DNA of 64,000 nt from Bacteroidaceae bacterium (GTDB lineage: Bacteria > Bacteroidota > Bacteroidia > Bacteroidales > Bacteroidaceae). This document shows positions 1-8,791 of this stretch, piece by piece (the first letter of the stretch is position 1; each line of letters starts with the position of its first letter). The stretch lies in assembly GCA_017547165.1 (NCBI GenBank), contig JAFYQK010000021.1, forward strand, positions 1-64,000. Reading direction: 5' to 3'. The translations under genes and the position numbers were made by a program. The notes under the pieces were generated by a model, which did not search any database, had not been told where the DNA came from, and was given only the letters and a program-made list of their open reading frames with translations.

Positions 1-1
1 G

Positions 2-1357
2 ACAGGTCAGCATACAGGTCACACCCATGTGCGTGGCAACAGAGAGTATTGGCGTTCCTCGTCGAGAGCCAATATGTATGGCAACAACTCGGACTATAGT
101 CTCATTGGTCAGGAACCTTACCTGATGAATCACAAGATCATTCCCGAGGTGATGAAGGAGGCAGGATACAACACCGGTATGTTCGGTAAGTGGGCTGGCG
201 GTTATTTCAACACCGATTACCCCAATACCTACCTGCTCGATGCCAATGGCAATAGCGATACCTCCAAGAGTGGACAGAGCAGTAGTGCATCCTTGCCCAA
301 TAAGCGTGGCATTGATTGCTATTATGGCTACATCTGTCAGTTCCAGGCCCATACCTATTATCCCAACTTCCTGAACCGCTATGACCCCGAGAAGTATGGT
401 GATGAGCATGTGGTGGTGGATACTTTAAAGCAGAATATTCAGCATAAGGATGTAGCTTCGGGTCATAAGGACTACGAAAACAGAGAGCAATATGCCAGTG
501 ACCTCATACATCAGTATGCTTTGGAGTGGATAGACCGCCAGAAAGCCGACAAACCTTTCCTGGGTATCTTTACCTACACTCTGCCTCATGCCGAACTATG
601 GCAACCCCGTGATAGTCTGGTGGCGAAATACACCGCGTTTTTTAAGGATCAAGATACTCCCTATGGTGGCAACTTTGGCTCGTGGTATTATCGCAACTAT
701 GCGCGTCATGCCCAGTTTGCCGCAATGGTAAGCCGTTTGGATGCGCAGATAGGGGAGATATTTGACAAACTGAAGGAGAAGGGTTTCGACGAGAACACTC
801 TTGTCATCTTCACCTCGGATAATGGACCTCACGAGGAGGGTGGTGCCGATCCTTCATGGTTTAACCGCGATGGTTTGCTTAAGGGTACGAAGCGCTCTAC
901 TCATGAGGGAGGCATTCGTGTGCCCTTCATCGCCAAGGGACCAGGTGTGCCAGCAGGAAGTATAAACGACCATCAGTTGGCATTCTACGATGTGATGCCA
1001 ACTCTCTTGGACTATGCTGGCTTGGATGGTGATGTTTATAGTTTGGCATCAAGCACTCAGGATTGCAGATACGACGGTATCTCCTTCTGCAATACATTGA
1101 CAGGAAATGATGATTCCCAGCAGAAACATGAGTTCCTCTATTGGGAATTTCACGAAACCAACATGATGGCTTTGCGTATGGGAGATTGGAAACTTGTCGT
1201 TAAGTCGGGTAAACCTTCACTTTACAATTTGGCAACCGACATACACGAGGATTACGACATTGCCTCGCAGCATCCTCAAGTGGTGTCACAAATGATTGAC
1301 ATCATCCGCAGAGAACATAGCGAAAGTCCAATGTTCCGCGTCACCCTGCCTCAGTGA
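2..1357 (+). CDS. Sulfatase (alkaline-phosphatase superfamily), 5' end cut by window
   Basis: The frame is open from the first bases, so the true start and the formylglycine signature (C-x-P-S-R in this family) lie outside the window. The first visible residues, TGQHTGHTHVRGN, match the segment that follows this signature in Bacteroidota sulfatases. Further on, SDNGPHEEGG and the KGTKRSTHEGGIRVP stretch supply metal- and sulfate-binding residues of the family, and the C-terminus carries the usual WKLV and LYNLATD segments. Sulfatases of this type hydrolyse sulfate esters, often on host or algal glycans, and are usually periplasmic. Whether this one has a signal peptide cannot be seen. It converges on the permease gene with only 26 bp between stops. 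Substrate unknown. Confidence 0.9.
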   Translation, partial: TGQHTGHTHVRGNREYWRSSSRANMYGNNSDYSLIGQEPYLMNHKIIPEVMKEAGYNTGMFGKWAGGYFNTDYPNTYLLDANGNSDTSKSGQSSSASLPNKRGIDCYYGYICQFQAHTYYPNFLNRYDPEKYGDEHVVVDTLKQNIQHKDVASGHKDYENREQYASDLIHQYALEWIDRQKADKPFLGIFTYTLPHAELWQPRDSLVAKYTAFFKDQDTPYGGNFGSWYYRNYARHAQFAAMVSRLDAQIGEIFDKLKEKGFDENTLVIFTSDNGPHEEGGADPSWFNRDGLLKGTKRSTHEGGIRVPFIAKGPGVPAGSINDHQLAFYDVMPTLLDYAGLDGDVYSLASSTQDCRYDGISFCNTLTGNDDSQQKHEFLYWEFHETNMMALRMGDWKLVVKSGKPSLYNLATDIHEDYDIASQHPQVVSQMIDIIRREHSESPMFRVTLPQ

Positions 1358-1363
1358 GGTAGG

Positions 1364-1383
1364 GAAACACGGATGTGTGTTTC
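1364..1383. terminator. Short hairpin between convergent genes
   Basis: GAAACAC and GTGTTTC form a 7-bp perfect stem with a 6-base loop in the 26-bp gap between the sulfatase stop and the permease stop. Two G-T pairs could extend it. It is suited to act as a bidirectional terminator, although the T-tract is short. Confidence 0.45.
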
Positions 1384-3204
1384 TTATAGAGAAAAAGAGA
1401 GAACTACTACCATAACCACACCCATGATGAGCTGGAGTGGTAAACCTACTTTGACATAGTCGCTGAAGGTATAGTTTCCGGCATGCATAACGAGAGCATT
1501 GGGCGGCGTGGAGAATGGAGAGGCAAAGCACATGCTGGCACCAAAAGTGACGGCAAAAAGCATGGGGTAGGGATTAATTCCAGTCTCGCTGGCAGCACTA
1601 TAAGCAATAGGAGCCATGAGCACCGCCGTAGCTGTGTTGCTGATAAACATGGTCAGGATTGAGGTGGTGAAGTAGATTCCAGCCAAGAGCATGAGTGGTG
1701 AGATCGTTCCCAATGTTTCTACCAACGAATGGCTTATCATTGAAGATATGCCTGTCTTCTCGAGGGCTGTGGCCATGGGCATCATGGCGGCAATGAGCAT
1801 GATACTTTCCCAGTTGATGGTTTTGTATGCGACACTTATACTTCGGAAACATCCACATATTACCATGAGTAAAGCTGCCGCCATAACGGCCGTAACGGGG
1901 GCAACAGGTATGAAGTCGAACATCATGGTGACTATCATGAGCAACATGATGATAGCGGCCAAGGGAGACTTATAATCAAGGGTAACTCGTTCGGACATCT
2001 CTTTAGGTTGGCCCAACACAACCCATTCATCCTCCTCGTTGTCAATTATGTTGAGGTTCTCCCATTTGCCTTGTACCAAAAGTACGTCGCCTGCATAAAG
2101 ACGTGTGTCGGGAAGATTGTCGCTGATATATTCGCCTTTGCGCTTTATACCTATGATGTTGATGTTGTAGGTTTCGCGAAAACGTAAATCGCGTATTGTT
2201 TGACTTACAAGTTTAGACTCGGGCATCACAACCATCTCTGCCATGCCAAGGTCGTAGAACTCTATGTCGGCCGACTTCTGTTCCTCTACACCACTGAGCT
2301 TTATGAATTGTGCGAGTTGTTCGCTATGTCCTTGAAGATAGAGGATGTCGCCAACGGCAAATAGGCGTTGTGGCGTAGGCAAAAATTGAGATACATTATG
2401 GAATATGCCACCATGCTTCTTGCTATCGTGTCGGATTTCAAGTATTGTGATGCCATAGTTAGCGCGTAGGTTTAAACCTGCAACAGTTTGTCCAACGATG
2501 TTGCTATCCTTAGTCACAAGACAAGCACGCATGTTGTTGGCAAGATTGTATTCTTGTGCCAATTGGTCAAGCGATTTTGTATTGCTCTTGCCACTATTCT
2601 TTTGCTTTTTTTTGAGAAAGAGATTGCTCAATGGAAGCATTACCAAGACTCCCACGGCAATACATATAAGTCCGTAGGGGAAGAGTGAGAAGAATTTTAA
2701 ACCATTGTGCCCATATTCACGCAGAGTCTCATGAATTACAAGGTTGGGAGGAGTACCAATGAGGGTGAGCATACCGCCCATACTGCTTGCAAAGGCAAGA
2801 GGCATGAGTAGTTGTGATGCATTGCGTCTGTTTTGTGTGGCAAGTGATACCACTATGGGCATCATCAATGCAACGGTGCCGGTGTTGCTGACAAAAGCTC
2901 CAATGCCAGCTGTAACAAGTACTACGAGCAAGAATAGCAGTGTGTCGTTGCCTCCAGCTAAAGAAACAATGCGTTGACTCACTACCTTGGCAAGTCCTGT
3001 TTGTAAGATAGCTCCTCCTACAACAAATAGACCAACCATCATAACTATCACAGGATTGGAAAATCCTTCAAGGGCTTCGGTGGGAGTAAGTACCCCTAAG
3101 AGCATCATAATGATAAGAGCTCCCAAGGCAACAACATCGGCACGCACCTTACCAGAAACGAAGAGTATGATGGTGAGTGAAAGAACGATTATAGTTGCTA
3201 TCAT
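1384..3204 (-). CDS. SLC13-family anion permease with two TrkA-C domains
   Basis: The 606-residue integral membrane protein has two blocks of hydrophobic helices, roughly residues 1-210 and 400-606, separated by a soluble region with two TrkA-C (RCK-C) type domains at about 215-385. SNTGTVALMMP in the first block and FISNTATAVLMAPIAY in the second are the paired hairpin motifs of the divalent anion:sodium symporter family, so it probably imports sulfate or a dicarboxylate. The ATG at 3204 was chosen because a longer reading would run 195 bp back through the end of trxB and encodes no membrane-protein sequence. It lies 23 bp after trxB on the same strand. Substrate cannot be read from sequence; sulfate is plausible beside a sulfatase. 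Confidence 0.85.
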   Translation of the reverse strand: MIATIIVLSLTIILFVSGKVRADVVALGALIIMMLLGVLTPTEALEGFSNPVIVMMVGLFVVGGAILQTGLAKVVSQRIVSLAGGNDTLLFLLVVLVTAGIGAFVSNTGTVALMMPIVVSLATQNRRNASQLLMPLAFASSMGGMLTLIGTPPNLVIHETLREYGHNGLKFFSLFPYGLICIAVGVLVMLPLSNLFLKKKQKNSGKSNTKSLDQLAQEYNLANNMRACLVTKDSNIVGQTVAGLNLRANYGITILEIRHDSKKHGGIFHNVSQFLPTPQRLFAVGDILYLQGHSEQLAQFIKLSGVEEQKSADIEFYDLGMAEMVVMPESKLVSQTIRDLRFRETYNINIIGIKRKGEYISDNLPDTRLYAGDVLLVQGKWENLNIIDNEEDEWVVLGQPKEMSERVTLDYKSPLAAIIMLLMIVTMMFDFIPVAPVTAVMAAALLMVICGCFRSISVAYKTINWESIMLIAAMMPMATALEKTGISSMISHSLVETLGTISPLMLLAGIYFTTSILTMFISNTATAVLMAPIAYSAASETGINPYPMLFAVTFGASMCFASPFSTPPNALVMHAGNYTFSDYVKVGLPLQLIMGVVMVVVLSFSL

Positions 3205-3227
3205 AAGTGAAAATACTAAAGCATAAG

Positions 3228-4136
3228 TTATCTCTCCGAAAGATATTTGCGAGCATCCATAGCAGCATGACATCCGCTTCCAGCGGCAGAGATAGCTTGA
3301 CGGTAGATTGGGTCGGCAACATCTCCACATGCAAATACACCAGGGATATTGGTCTCCGTAGTTGGATGCTTCACGATGATATATCCTTCTGCATCGCATT
3401 CAAGAGCGGGACGGAATACATCGCTATTGGGGTGATGGCCGATGGCAAGGAAGAGACCATCGATAGGAAGATTCTCTCCAGTGGAGAGGTGTGCACCCTC
3501 AACTCCGTCCTCTCCGTAGAGACCACGCACCTGAGTGTTCCAAAGTATCTCGATATTTTCTGTCTCCATAACTTTCTTTTGCATTGCCTCGGAGGCACGG
3601 AGAACATCGCGACGCACAATCATGTAGACTTTCTTGCACAGACCCGCAAGGTATTGAGCCTCTTCGCATGCGGTGTCACCACCACCAACTACGGCAACAG
3701 TTTTCTTGCGATAAAAGAATCCGTCGCAAGTGGCACAGGCACTAACGCCAAGACCCTGGTACTTTTTCTCATCATCCAATCCAAGGTATTTTGCAGAGGC
3801 ACCAGTGGAGATGATTACGGTGTCGGCCTCGATGCTGGTGCCATCGTCGATGGTGAGGATGTGTGGGTGGCTTCCGTCCATAGAGAAGTCCACCTCAACA
3901 ATGGTTCCCATGCGGATGTCAGCTCCAAGACGTTCGGCTTGTGCACGTAAATCGTCCATTAGTTCGTTGCCAGTAGTACCCTCTGGGTAGCCGGGAAAAT
4001 TATCTATTTCGGTAGTTTGTGTCAGTTGACCGCCAGGTTGGTTGCCCTCGTAGAGAACTGGTTCTAAACCGCTTCGGCTTGCATATATTGCTGCTGTATA
4101 GCCGGCAGGACCGCTGCCGATAATTACTGTCTTCAT
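3228..4136 (-). CDS. trxB: Thioredoxin-disulfide reductase
   Basis: The 302-residue flavoenzyme passes electrons from NADPH to thioredoxin. The N-terminal FAD motif GSGPAG is at residues 7-12, the redox pair CATC at 134-137, an NADPH-binding GGGDTACEEA near 150-160, and the closing FAD motif GVFACGDV near 270. Length and domain order are those of the bacterial low-molecular-weight enzyme. It is followed 23 bp later by the permease gene and could be co-transcribed with it. No consensus promoter was found in the 125 bp between it and rsgA. Confidence 0.97.
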   Translation of the reverse strand: MKTVIIGSGPAGYTAAIYASRSGLEPVLYEGNQPGGQLTQTTEIDNFPGYPEGTTGNELMDDLRAQAERLGADIRMGTIVEVDFSMDGSHPHILTIDDGTSIEADTVIISTGASAKYLGLDDEKKYQGLGVSACATCDGFFYRKKTVAVVGGGDTACEEAQYLAGLCKKVYMIVRRDVLRASEAMQKKVMETENIEILWNTQVRGLYGEDGVEGAHLSTGENLPIDGLFLAIGHHPNSDVFRPALECDAEGYIIVKHPTTETNIPGVFACGDVADPIYRQAISAAGSGCHAAMDARKYLSER

Positions 4137-4261
4137 TTATTTGTGCTTAAAAAAAATAATTGATTCTTGGTGCCTGTAAAAACGAAAGATTCTTAGAAAA
4201 CTCTAAAAGTTTTAGAAATATAGCATCATTCTATTCTTAAGTCCAGAACCTTGTGTAGTTA

Positions 4262-5239
4262 TTATTGTTTGCTTCGGTATTTGTCTTCATCCTTGTCCTC
4301 AAGCATAGAAAGATAACTATTGTATCGACTCTGTGCTATGCGATGTTCTTTAAGAGCGGCAAGAACAGCACATCCTGGTTCGTGAGTGTGTGTGCAATTG
4401 CCAAATCGGCATTCCTCGCTTATCTCAAAGATTTCACGGAAATAGTGTCCAACTTCTTCGCGCTCCATATCGAAAGTTCCAAATCCCTTGATACCTGGAG
4501 TGTCGATGATTTGTCCGCAATGATTTGTTTTTTCACCATTGGGCGCTGGTAGGTCGAACATTTCGGAGAAGGTGGTTGTGTGCATTCCTGTGTCGTGCGA
4601 GTCGGATATTTCTGCCGTTTTAACGTCCAAACCTGGTATCAGTGCATTGAGCAATGTACTTTTCCCGACACCACTATTGCCAGAAAAGAGAGTGTTTTTG
4701 CCTTGTAGAACATCTCTTAATTTATCTATGCTACACAATCCTTCTTTGTCGTTAAGTGCTGATACACCATAACAAGGATAACCGATGCTTTCGTAAAGGC
4801 GAAAGAAAAGTTGGAGCAGATGGAGATCTTCCTCATCGAGTAGGTCAACCTTGTTAAAGATGATGATAACGGGTACGCGATATGCTTCGGCTCCGGCAAG
4901 AAAGCGATCAATAAAGGTGGTACTTGTTTCGGGGTGGCGCAGTGTGACCAGAAGTGCCGCTTGGTCTACATTGGCCGCAATGATATGACTTTGCTTTGAT
5001 AGGTTCGACGCTTTGCGGATGATGTAGTTGCGACGATCTAGAATTTCTGTAATCAAACCAACTTGCTCGTCTCTAGATTCGGTTGGTGTGATGCGTACGT
5101 GGTCGCCCACGGCTACTGGGTTGGTGCTACGAATGCCTTTGAGGCGGAAGTTGCCTTTAACCTTACATTGGAAAAGCTGGCCATCGTCTGTTCGGACGAC
5201 ATACCAGCTTCCTGTGTTTTTTATGACAATGCCCGTCAT
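4262..5239 (-). CDS. rsgA: Ribosome small-subunit GTPase RsgA
   Basis: The 325-residue circularly permuted GTPase acts in 30S subunit maturation. It has an N-terminal OB-fold, NKVD (G4) at 129-132 placed before the P-loop GNSGVGKST at 187-195, as expected for permuted GTPases, and DTPG at 246-249. A C-terminal zinc site is formed by C277, C282, H284 and C290. Its ATG shares one base with the stop codon of frr (TAATG), so translation is probably coupled and the two ribosome-cycle genes form one operon. Confidence 0.96.
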   Translation of the reverse strand: MTGIVIKNTGSWYVVRTDDGQLFQCKVKGNFRLKGIRSTNPVAVGDHVRITPTESRDEQVGLITEILDRRNYIIRKASNLSKQSHIIAANVDQAALLVTLRHPETSTTFIDRFLAGAEAYRVPVIIIFNKVDLLDEEDLHLLQLFFRLYESIGYPCYGVSALNDKEGLCSIDKLRDVLQGKNTLFSGNSGVGKSTLLNALIPGLDVKTAEISDSHDTGMHTTTFSEMFDLPAPNGEKTNHCGQIIDTPGIKGFGTFDMEREEVGHYFREIFEISEECRFGNCTHTHEPGCAVLAALKEHRIAQSRYNSYLSMLEDKDEDKYRSKQ

Positions 5240-5799
5240 TATACCGTCATGATTTCTTTCTCCTTGTTTGCTAGGAGCTCTTCAACCTTCTTGATGAACT
5301 TATCGTGCATCTTTTGCAAATCGGTTTCGGCATCTTTCTCTAAATCTTCAGATAAACCATCCTTGATGGCTTTCTTGAGCTTATCATTTGTGTCGCGACG
5401 AGCATTTCGGATACTTACTTTAGCTTGCTCGCTCTCCTTTCCGCACTGCTTAACGAGTTGTTTGCGTCGTTCCTCGGTCAGTGGGGGAATAGTAAGACGG
5501 ATGATTTCGCCATTGTTGTCGGGGGTGATACCTACATCGCTATCCATAATGGCTTTCTCAATGGCGCGGAACATGCTCTTGTCCCAAGGCTTGATGGCAA
5601 TTGTGCGTGCATCGGGTGTATTTACGCTTGCAACATTGTTGAGAGGTACCATGCTACCATAACTATCAACGCGGACGCCATCCAAAATCTTTACGTTGGC
5701 TTTGCCTGCACGGATGTGAGCCAATGCCTCGTCAAGATACATTACGGCCTCTTCCATTTTTTCTTCGGCTTCGGCCAGGGTAACTTTTACGTCTATCAT
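5239..5799 (-). CDS. frr: Ribosome recycling factor
   Basis: The 186-residue, highly charged protein has the standard RRF length and layout: an N-terminal helix, a central strand domain with the AIKPWD and [12 protein letters not shown] segments typical of the family, and a C-terminal helical bundle. RRF works with EF-G to split post-termination ribosomes. It is the first gene of a two-gene unit with rsgA and has its own promoter immediately upstream. Confidence 0.97.
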   Translation of the reverse strand: MIDVKVTLAEAEEKMEEAVMYLDEALAHIRAGKANVKILDGVRVDSYGSMVPLNNVASVNTPDARTIAIKPWDKSMFRAIEKAIMDSDVGITPDNNGEIIRLTIPPLTEERRKQLVKQCGKESEQAKVSIRNARRDTNDKLKKAIKDGLSEDLEKDAETDLQKMHDKFIKKVEELLANKEKEIMTV

Positions 5800-5834
5800 T
5801 TTATATTTGCTTTGAATTTTATCTAAAAACTGAA

Positions 5835-5866
5835 CAAAAGTACTTTAATTATTTTAATAATACAAG
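5835..5866 (-). promoter_or_regulatory. Promoter of frr-rsgA
   Basis: Read on the minus strand: CTTG, a 20-base spacer, then TACTTTTG. This fits the Bacteroidota primary sigma form TTTG-N19..21-TAnnTTTG with one mismatch in the upstream box. Predicted transcription start is near 5830, giving a leader of about 30 bases before the frr ATG. Confidence 0.65.
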
Positions 5867-5909
5867 TGGAAAGGTGTTTTTTCTTGCTGTATAAAAGTTT
5901 TTTATGCAA

Positions 5910-6416
5910 CTATTCCATAGGTTTCTCTTGTGGAAGTTCTGCTTTGAACTTCATATTGACATATTCATTGCCTTGTGTGCACCAGATGTATTTTATGTAT
6001 GTGTGTACATTTGCTCTAGATAGTTCTTGTATAATTGCTTCGTGAGAATGAGCATATTGTTCTTTTAAGAGTGATATGCTGTTAGCAAAATTTTGCGAGA
6101 AGGCTTGCTCTGCCTCAATGGCACTTTCGTATGTATTTTTTAGGTTCTGTGACTTATCGATATAAACGAAATTGTCGTTGGCATTGATTATAATGGCATG
6201 CCAAATGGCGCGAATTTGCATGGCGCTCATAGTGGTGTTTGACCCTTCTGCCATGAAGTCGATGTCCTTAATGTTGTCATCGTTGCGGTAGTCATAATTT
6301 ATCTGTTGTATTTCTCCTATGTTAAGTTCATATTTCTCGTTGCTACAACTTGTTGTAAAAAACAAGGTGAATATGGCAAAAAGGAGTGTTAACGGATTTG
6401 ATAATCGGGTATTCAT
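5910..6416 (-). CDS. Small lipoprotein of unknown function
   Basis: The 168-residue protein has a classical lipoprotein signal: a hydrophobic stretch at residues 9-20, then TTSC with the acylated cysteine at C24. The mature part is polar and appears mainly helical, with a central region around IRAIWHAIIINANDNF. No known domain is recognised. It stands alone, with AT-rich spacers on both sides, and no consensus promoter was found upstream. Likely periplasmic or surface-anchored; function unknown. Confidence 0.75.
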   Translation of the reverse strand: MNTRLSNPLTLLFAIFTLFFTTSCSNEKYELNIGEIQQINYDYRNDDNIKDIDFMAEGSNTTMSAMQIRAIWHAIIINANDNFVYIDKSQNLKNTYESAIEAEQAFSQNFANSISLLKEQYAHSHEAIIQELSRANVHTYIKYIWCTQGNEYVNMKFKAELPQEKPME

Positions 6417-6551
6417 AATGTTTATAGTGTGTTTATTTGTTGAATATTAGTTGTTGATGTGTTTGTTGATGAGTTTGGGGCGTTGCTTGTAAGGTGGGCC
6501 ACTAAAACTCTGCTGTTTGAGTATTTGATAGATGTGAGAGCTTCGGTGAAG

Positions 6552-7430
6552 CTATTTGTAGAGCTCTTTTCTGATATTTTGCGGAGAGGCACCTAATTCT
6601 CTTCTGATGAAGGTGCCAAATTGAGATTGGTTGACAACCCCCAGGGATATTGCTACTTCCTTAATAGTCATGTCTGGATCGGCCAGCATTGTCTTTGCTA
6701 AATTGGCAATTTCCTGATTGATGAGTTGACTAGCTTTTTTGCCTGAAACTTGCTTGCAGATGGTATTGAAGTATTTTGGGGTGATGTTCAAACGGTCGGA
6801 ATAGTATTTAACTGTTCGTCCTTCAGGATGCATTTTCAGTATTTGTGCAAAGTTGCGGAAAATTTGTTGCGCAGAGTTATATTTTTTCTTGGAAAGTTGC
6901 AATAGTCCATGCGAAGTGAAAAATTGTGCCATGGTGTAGGCAAAAGCTTGCATCAGTTTGATTACCGCTTCCTCTTTGGTTGAGCCATTGGGGACAGAAT
7001 TGTACGAAGCGATAAGGTTGTAGTAGGTTTGCACAATGAGATGCTCTTCGGGGGTGAGGTGGAGCGTTTCTATTACCTTTTGCATAAGGTATTGGCTCAT
7101 GCTCATTTGGGTGCCATTGGTGATATGGGTGCCAAATTGTGGGGAGATAAGGAAGATGTTGCACATGAAATCAATGCTTACCATGCCACGTTCCAATATA
7201 TTGCCTGGTGCACATATTAGCAGGTCGCCTTTTTCGAGACTTATTTCCTGGCCGTTTACTATGGATGTACAGGTGCCTTGCTGAACGAGCATGACGATGA
7301 AGAATTCATTCATAATGCGTTCGCGTGCCACTTGTATCTGGTGTACATTATTTATCAGCACCATATTGGTGTCGTGGTAGTCGGGACGAATGCCTTGAGG
7401 TATGGGGGTGTTCAGATTGACTTTTTTCAT
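6552..7430 (-). CDS. AraC-family transcriptional regulator
   Basis: The 292-residue cytoplasmic protein has an N-terminal cupin-like sensing domain (about residues 20-180, including NGQEISLEKGDLLICAPG) and a C-terminal pair of helix-turn-helix motifs (about 190-290). The second HTH, around IKEVAISLGVVNQSQFGTFIRRELGASP, matches the AraC signature. It is divergent from lpxB across 153 bp. Such regulators usually control nearby or metabolic genes; the effector and targets are not visible here. The -7 box of its likely promoter ends 4 bases before the ATG. Confidence 0.9.
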   Translation of the reverse strand: MKKVNLNTPIPQGIRPDYHDTNMVLINNVHQIQVARERIMNEFFIVMLVQQGTCTSIVNGQEISLEKGDLLICAPGNILERGMVSIDFMCNIFLISPQFGTHITNGTQMSMSQYLMQKVIETLHLTPEEHLIVQTYYNLIASYNSVPNGSTKEEAVIKLMQAFAYTMAQFFTSHGLLQLSKKKYNSAQQIFRNFAQILKMHPEGRTVKYYSDRLNITPKYFNTICKQVSGKKASQLINQEIANLAKTMLADPDMTIKEVAISLGVVNQSQFGTFIRRELGASPQNIRKELYK

Positions 7431-7434
7431 GTTG

Positions 7435-7442
7435 CAAATATA
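7435..7442 (-). promoter_or_regulatory. -7 box (TATATTTG) of the araC-type gene
   Basis: TATATTTG on the minus strand matches TAnnTTTG and is followed by CAAC and then the ATG. No convincing TTTG box is found 19-21 bases upstream, so the call rests on the -7 box alone. Transcription would start at or one base from the start codon. Confidence 0.45.
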
Positions 7443-7569
7443 GCAAAACTGTTCCTTTTATCTTGTGATGGTGTGTTATTTTGTCTTAAAAAAGCAGGAA
7501 AGTAGTTGTAAAAACTTTAGCATGCAATAAAATAAGGTGTTGGCGTGGATATTGTTGACGCAAAAGTTG

Positions 7570-7577
7570 TATCTTTG
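7570..7577 (+). promoter_or_regulatory. -7 box (TATCTTTG) of lpxB
   Basis: TATCTTTG matches TAnnTTTG and lies 6 bases before the ATG of lpxB. The -33 region is weak. If used, the mRNA would have a leader of 0-3 bases. Confidence 0.45.
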
Positions 7578-7583
7578 TGAGTG

Positions 7584-8726
7584 ATGAAATATTATTTAAT
7601 AGCAGGAGAGGCGAGCGGTGATTTGCATGCGGGACATCTTATGGAGTCTATACGCAAGCATGATGCAAGGTCGGAGGTCCGTTATTGGTATCGTCCCGAT
7701 TTGGCATATATGGGTTTTGTTTCGGTTGTTTTACATCTGCCTCAGATATTGCGAGGTATGAAGGAGTGTAAGGCGGATATCGCAGAGTTTGAACCAGATA
7801 GACTGATATTGGTTGATTATCCGGGATTTAATCTCAAGATGGCATCCTGGTTTTATGATACTTATGTTGCAGGCAGAGGGTCTTCTGTTGCTCCAAAGAT
7901 TGTTTATTATATTCCTCCAAAGATTTGGGCCTGGAAAGAGAAACGAATCGTGCAGATACGTAAATATGTTAATACCATATTGAGTATATTGCCTTTTGAG
8001 GTGGACTGGTATAGAGATAGGGATGTTTCTCAGATTTGCTATGTAGGCAATCCTACCTTAGATGAAATAAGTGTGTTTGATTCTACTCTCACGGAAAAAG
8101 AAATTAAAGCATGGCGACGTTCGTTGAATTTGCCTTCCGAGTCGAGAGTTGTTGCATTGATGCCAGGTAGTCGTAGTCAAGAGATAGAACTAAACTTGCC
8201 TATGATGTTGCGCTCGGCAATGAGAGTGGGTAAAGGATTTTGTTTTGTTATAGCCTCGGCCCCCAATATAGATGTTTCTCTATACGAAAAAATCATAAAA
8301 ACCAATGTTGTTTGTCCAGAGATGATAAGACTTGCGCCATGCGATGGAAGCAAGAGCAGCTTTATGTTGCTCCGAAATGCCTATGCCGCAATGGTTACAA
8401 GTGGAACGGCAACACTGGAGACGGCAATAATGCGTGTGCCTCAGGTGGTGTGTTATGCAATGAGGTGTGCGAAGTTGTTCTCCTTCCTTAGAAGACTGTT
8501 TTTAAGGGTGCCATATGTCTCGTTGGTAAATCTGATAGCTGGTTTTGAGGTGGTGCCAGAACTTGTTGCTGGTGATTTGTCTCAGGAGGGGTTGAATAAT
8601 GTTCTAGGGAAAATCCTGACTGATGAAGAGAGTAGGCAAAAGCAGTTGGAGGGTTATGAATGCGTGCTACAGAAGTTGGGGGAGGTTGGTGCTCCTGACA
8701 GGGCAGCAAGTATTGTGACCGACTGA
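7584..8726 (+). CDS. lpxB: Lipid-A-disaccharide synthase, with an apparent internal deletion
   Basis: The 380-residue GT19 enzyme joins UDP-2,3-diacylglucosamine and lipid X at the inner membrane in lipid A synthesis. Visible family motifs are AGEASGDLH (residues 7-15), LAYMGF (about 40-45), ILVDYPGFN, the PPKIWAWKEKRI stretch, ILPFEVDWY, YVGNPTLDE, MPGSRSQEI and TSGTATLETA. The segment that normally carries the conserved FGG/AG-P-x-M element between the first helix and LAYMGF is missing: the sequence goes directly through RYWYRP (about 33-38), some 15-18 residues short. Total length stays normal because of extra residues near GRGSSVAPK. The ATG at 7584 is preferred over the adjoining GTG at 7581. 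A DUF389 gene follows after 65 bp. Activity is uncertain because of the gap. Confidence 0.9.
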   Translation: MKYYLIAGEASGDLHAGHLMESIRKHDARSEVRYWYRPDLAYMGFVSVVLHLPQILRGMKECKADIAEFEPDRLILVDYPGFNLKMASWFYDTYVAGRGSSVAPKIVYYIPPKIWAWKEKRIVQIRKYVNTILSILPFEVDWYRDRDVSQICYVGNPTLDEISVFDSTLTEKEIKAWRRSLNLPSESRVVALMPGSRSQEIELNLPMMLRSAMRVGKGFCFVIASAPNIDVSLYEKIIKTNVVCPEMIRLAPCDGSKSSFMLLRNAYAAMVTSGTATLETAIMRVPQVVCYAMRCAKLFSFLRRLFLRVPYVSLVNLIAGFEVVPELVAGDLSQEGLNNVLGKILTDEESRQKQLEGYECVLQKLGEVGAPDRAASIVTD

Positions 8727-8791
8727 ATGTTTAGTCGCTTATTGGAGTGAAGTGTCTTGATATGGTATATCGATTAAACTAAAATTGAGTT

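Noticed and set aside
3207-3950. Open frame of 247 codons on the plus strand
   Set aside because: It lies entirely antisense to trxB, whose motifs are complete; composition is cysteine- and serine-rich without family features.
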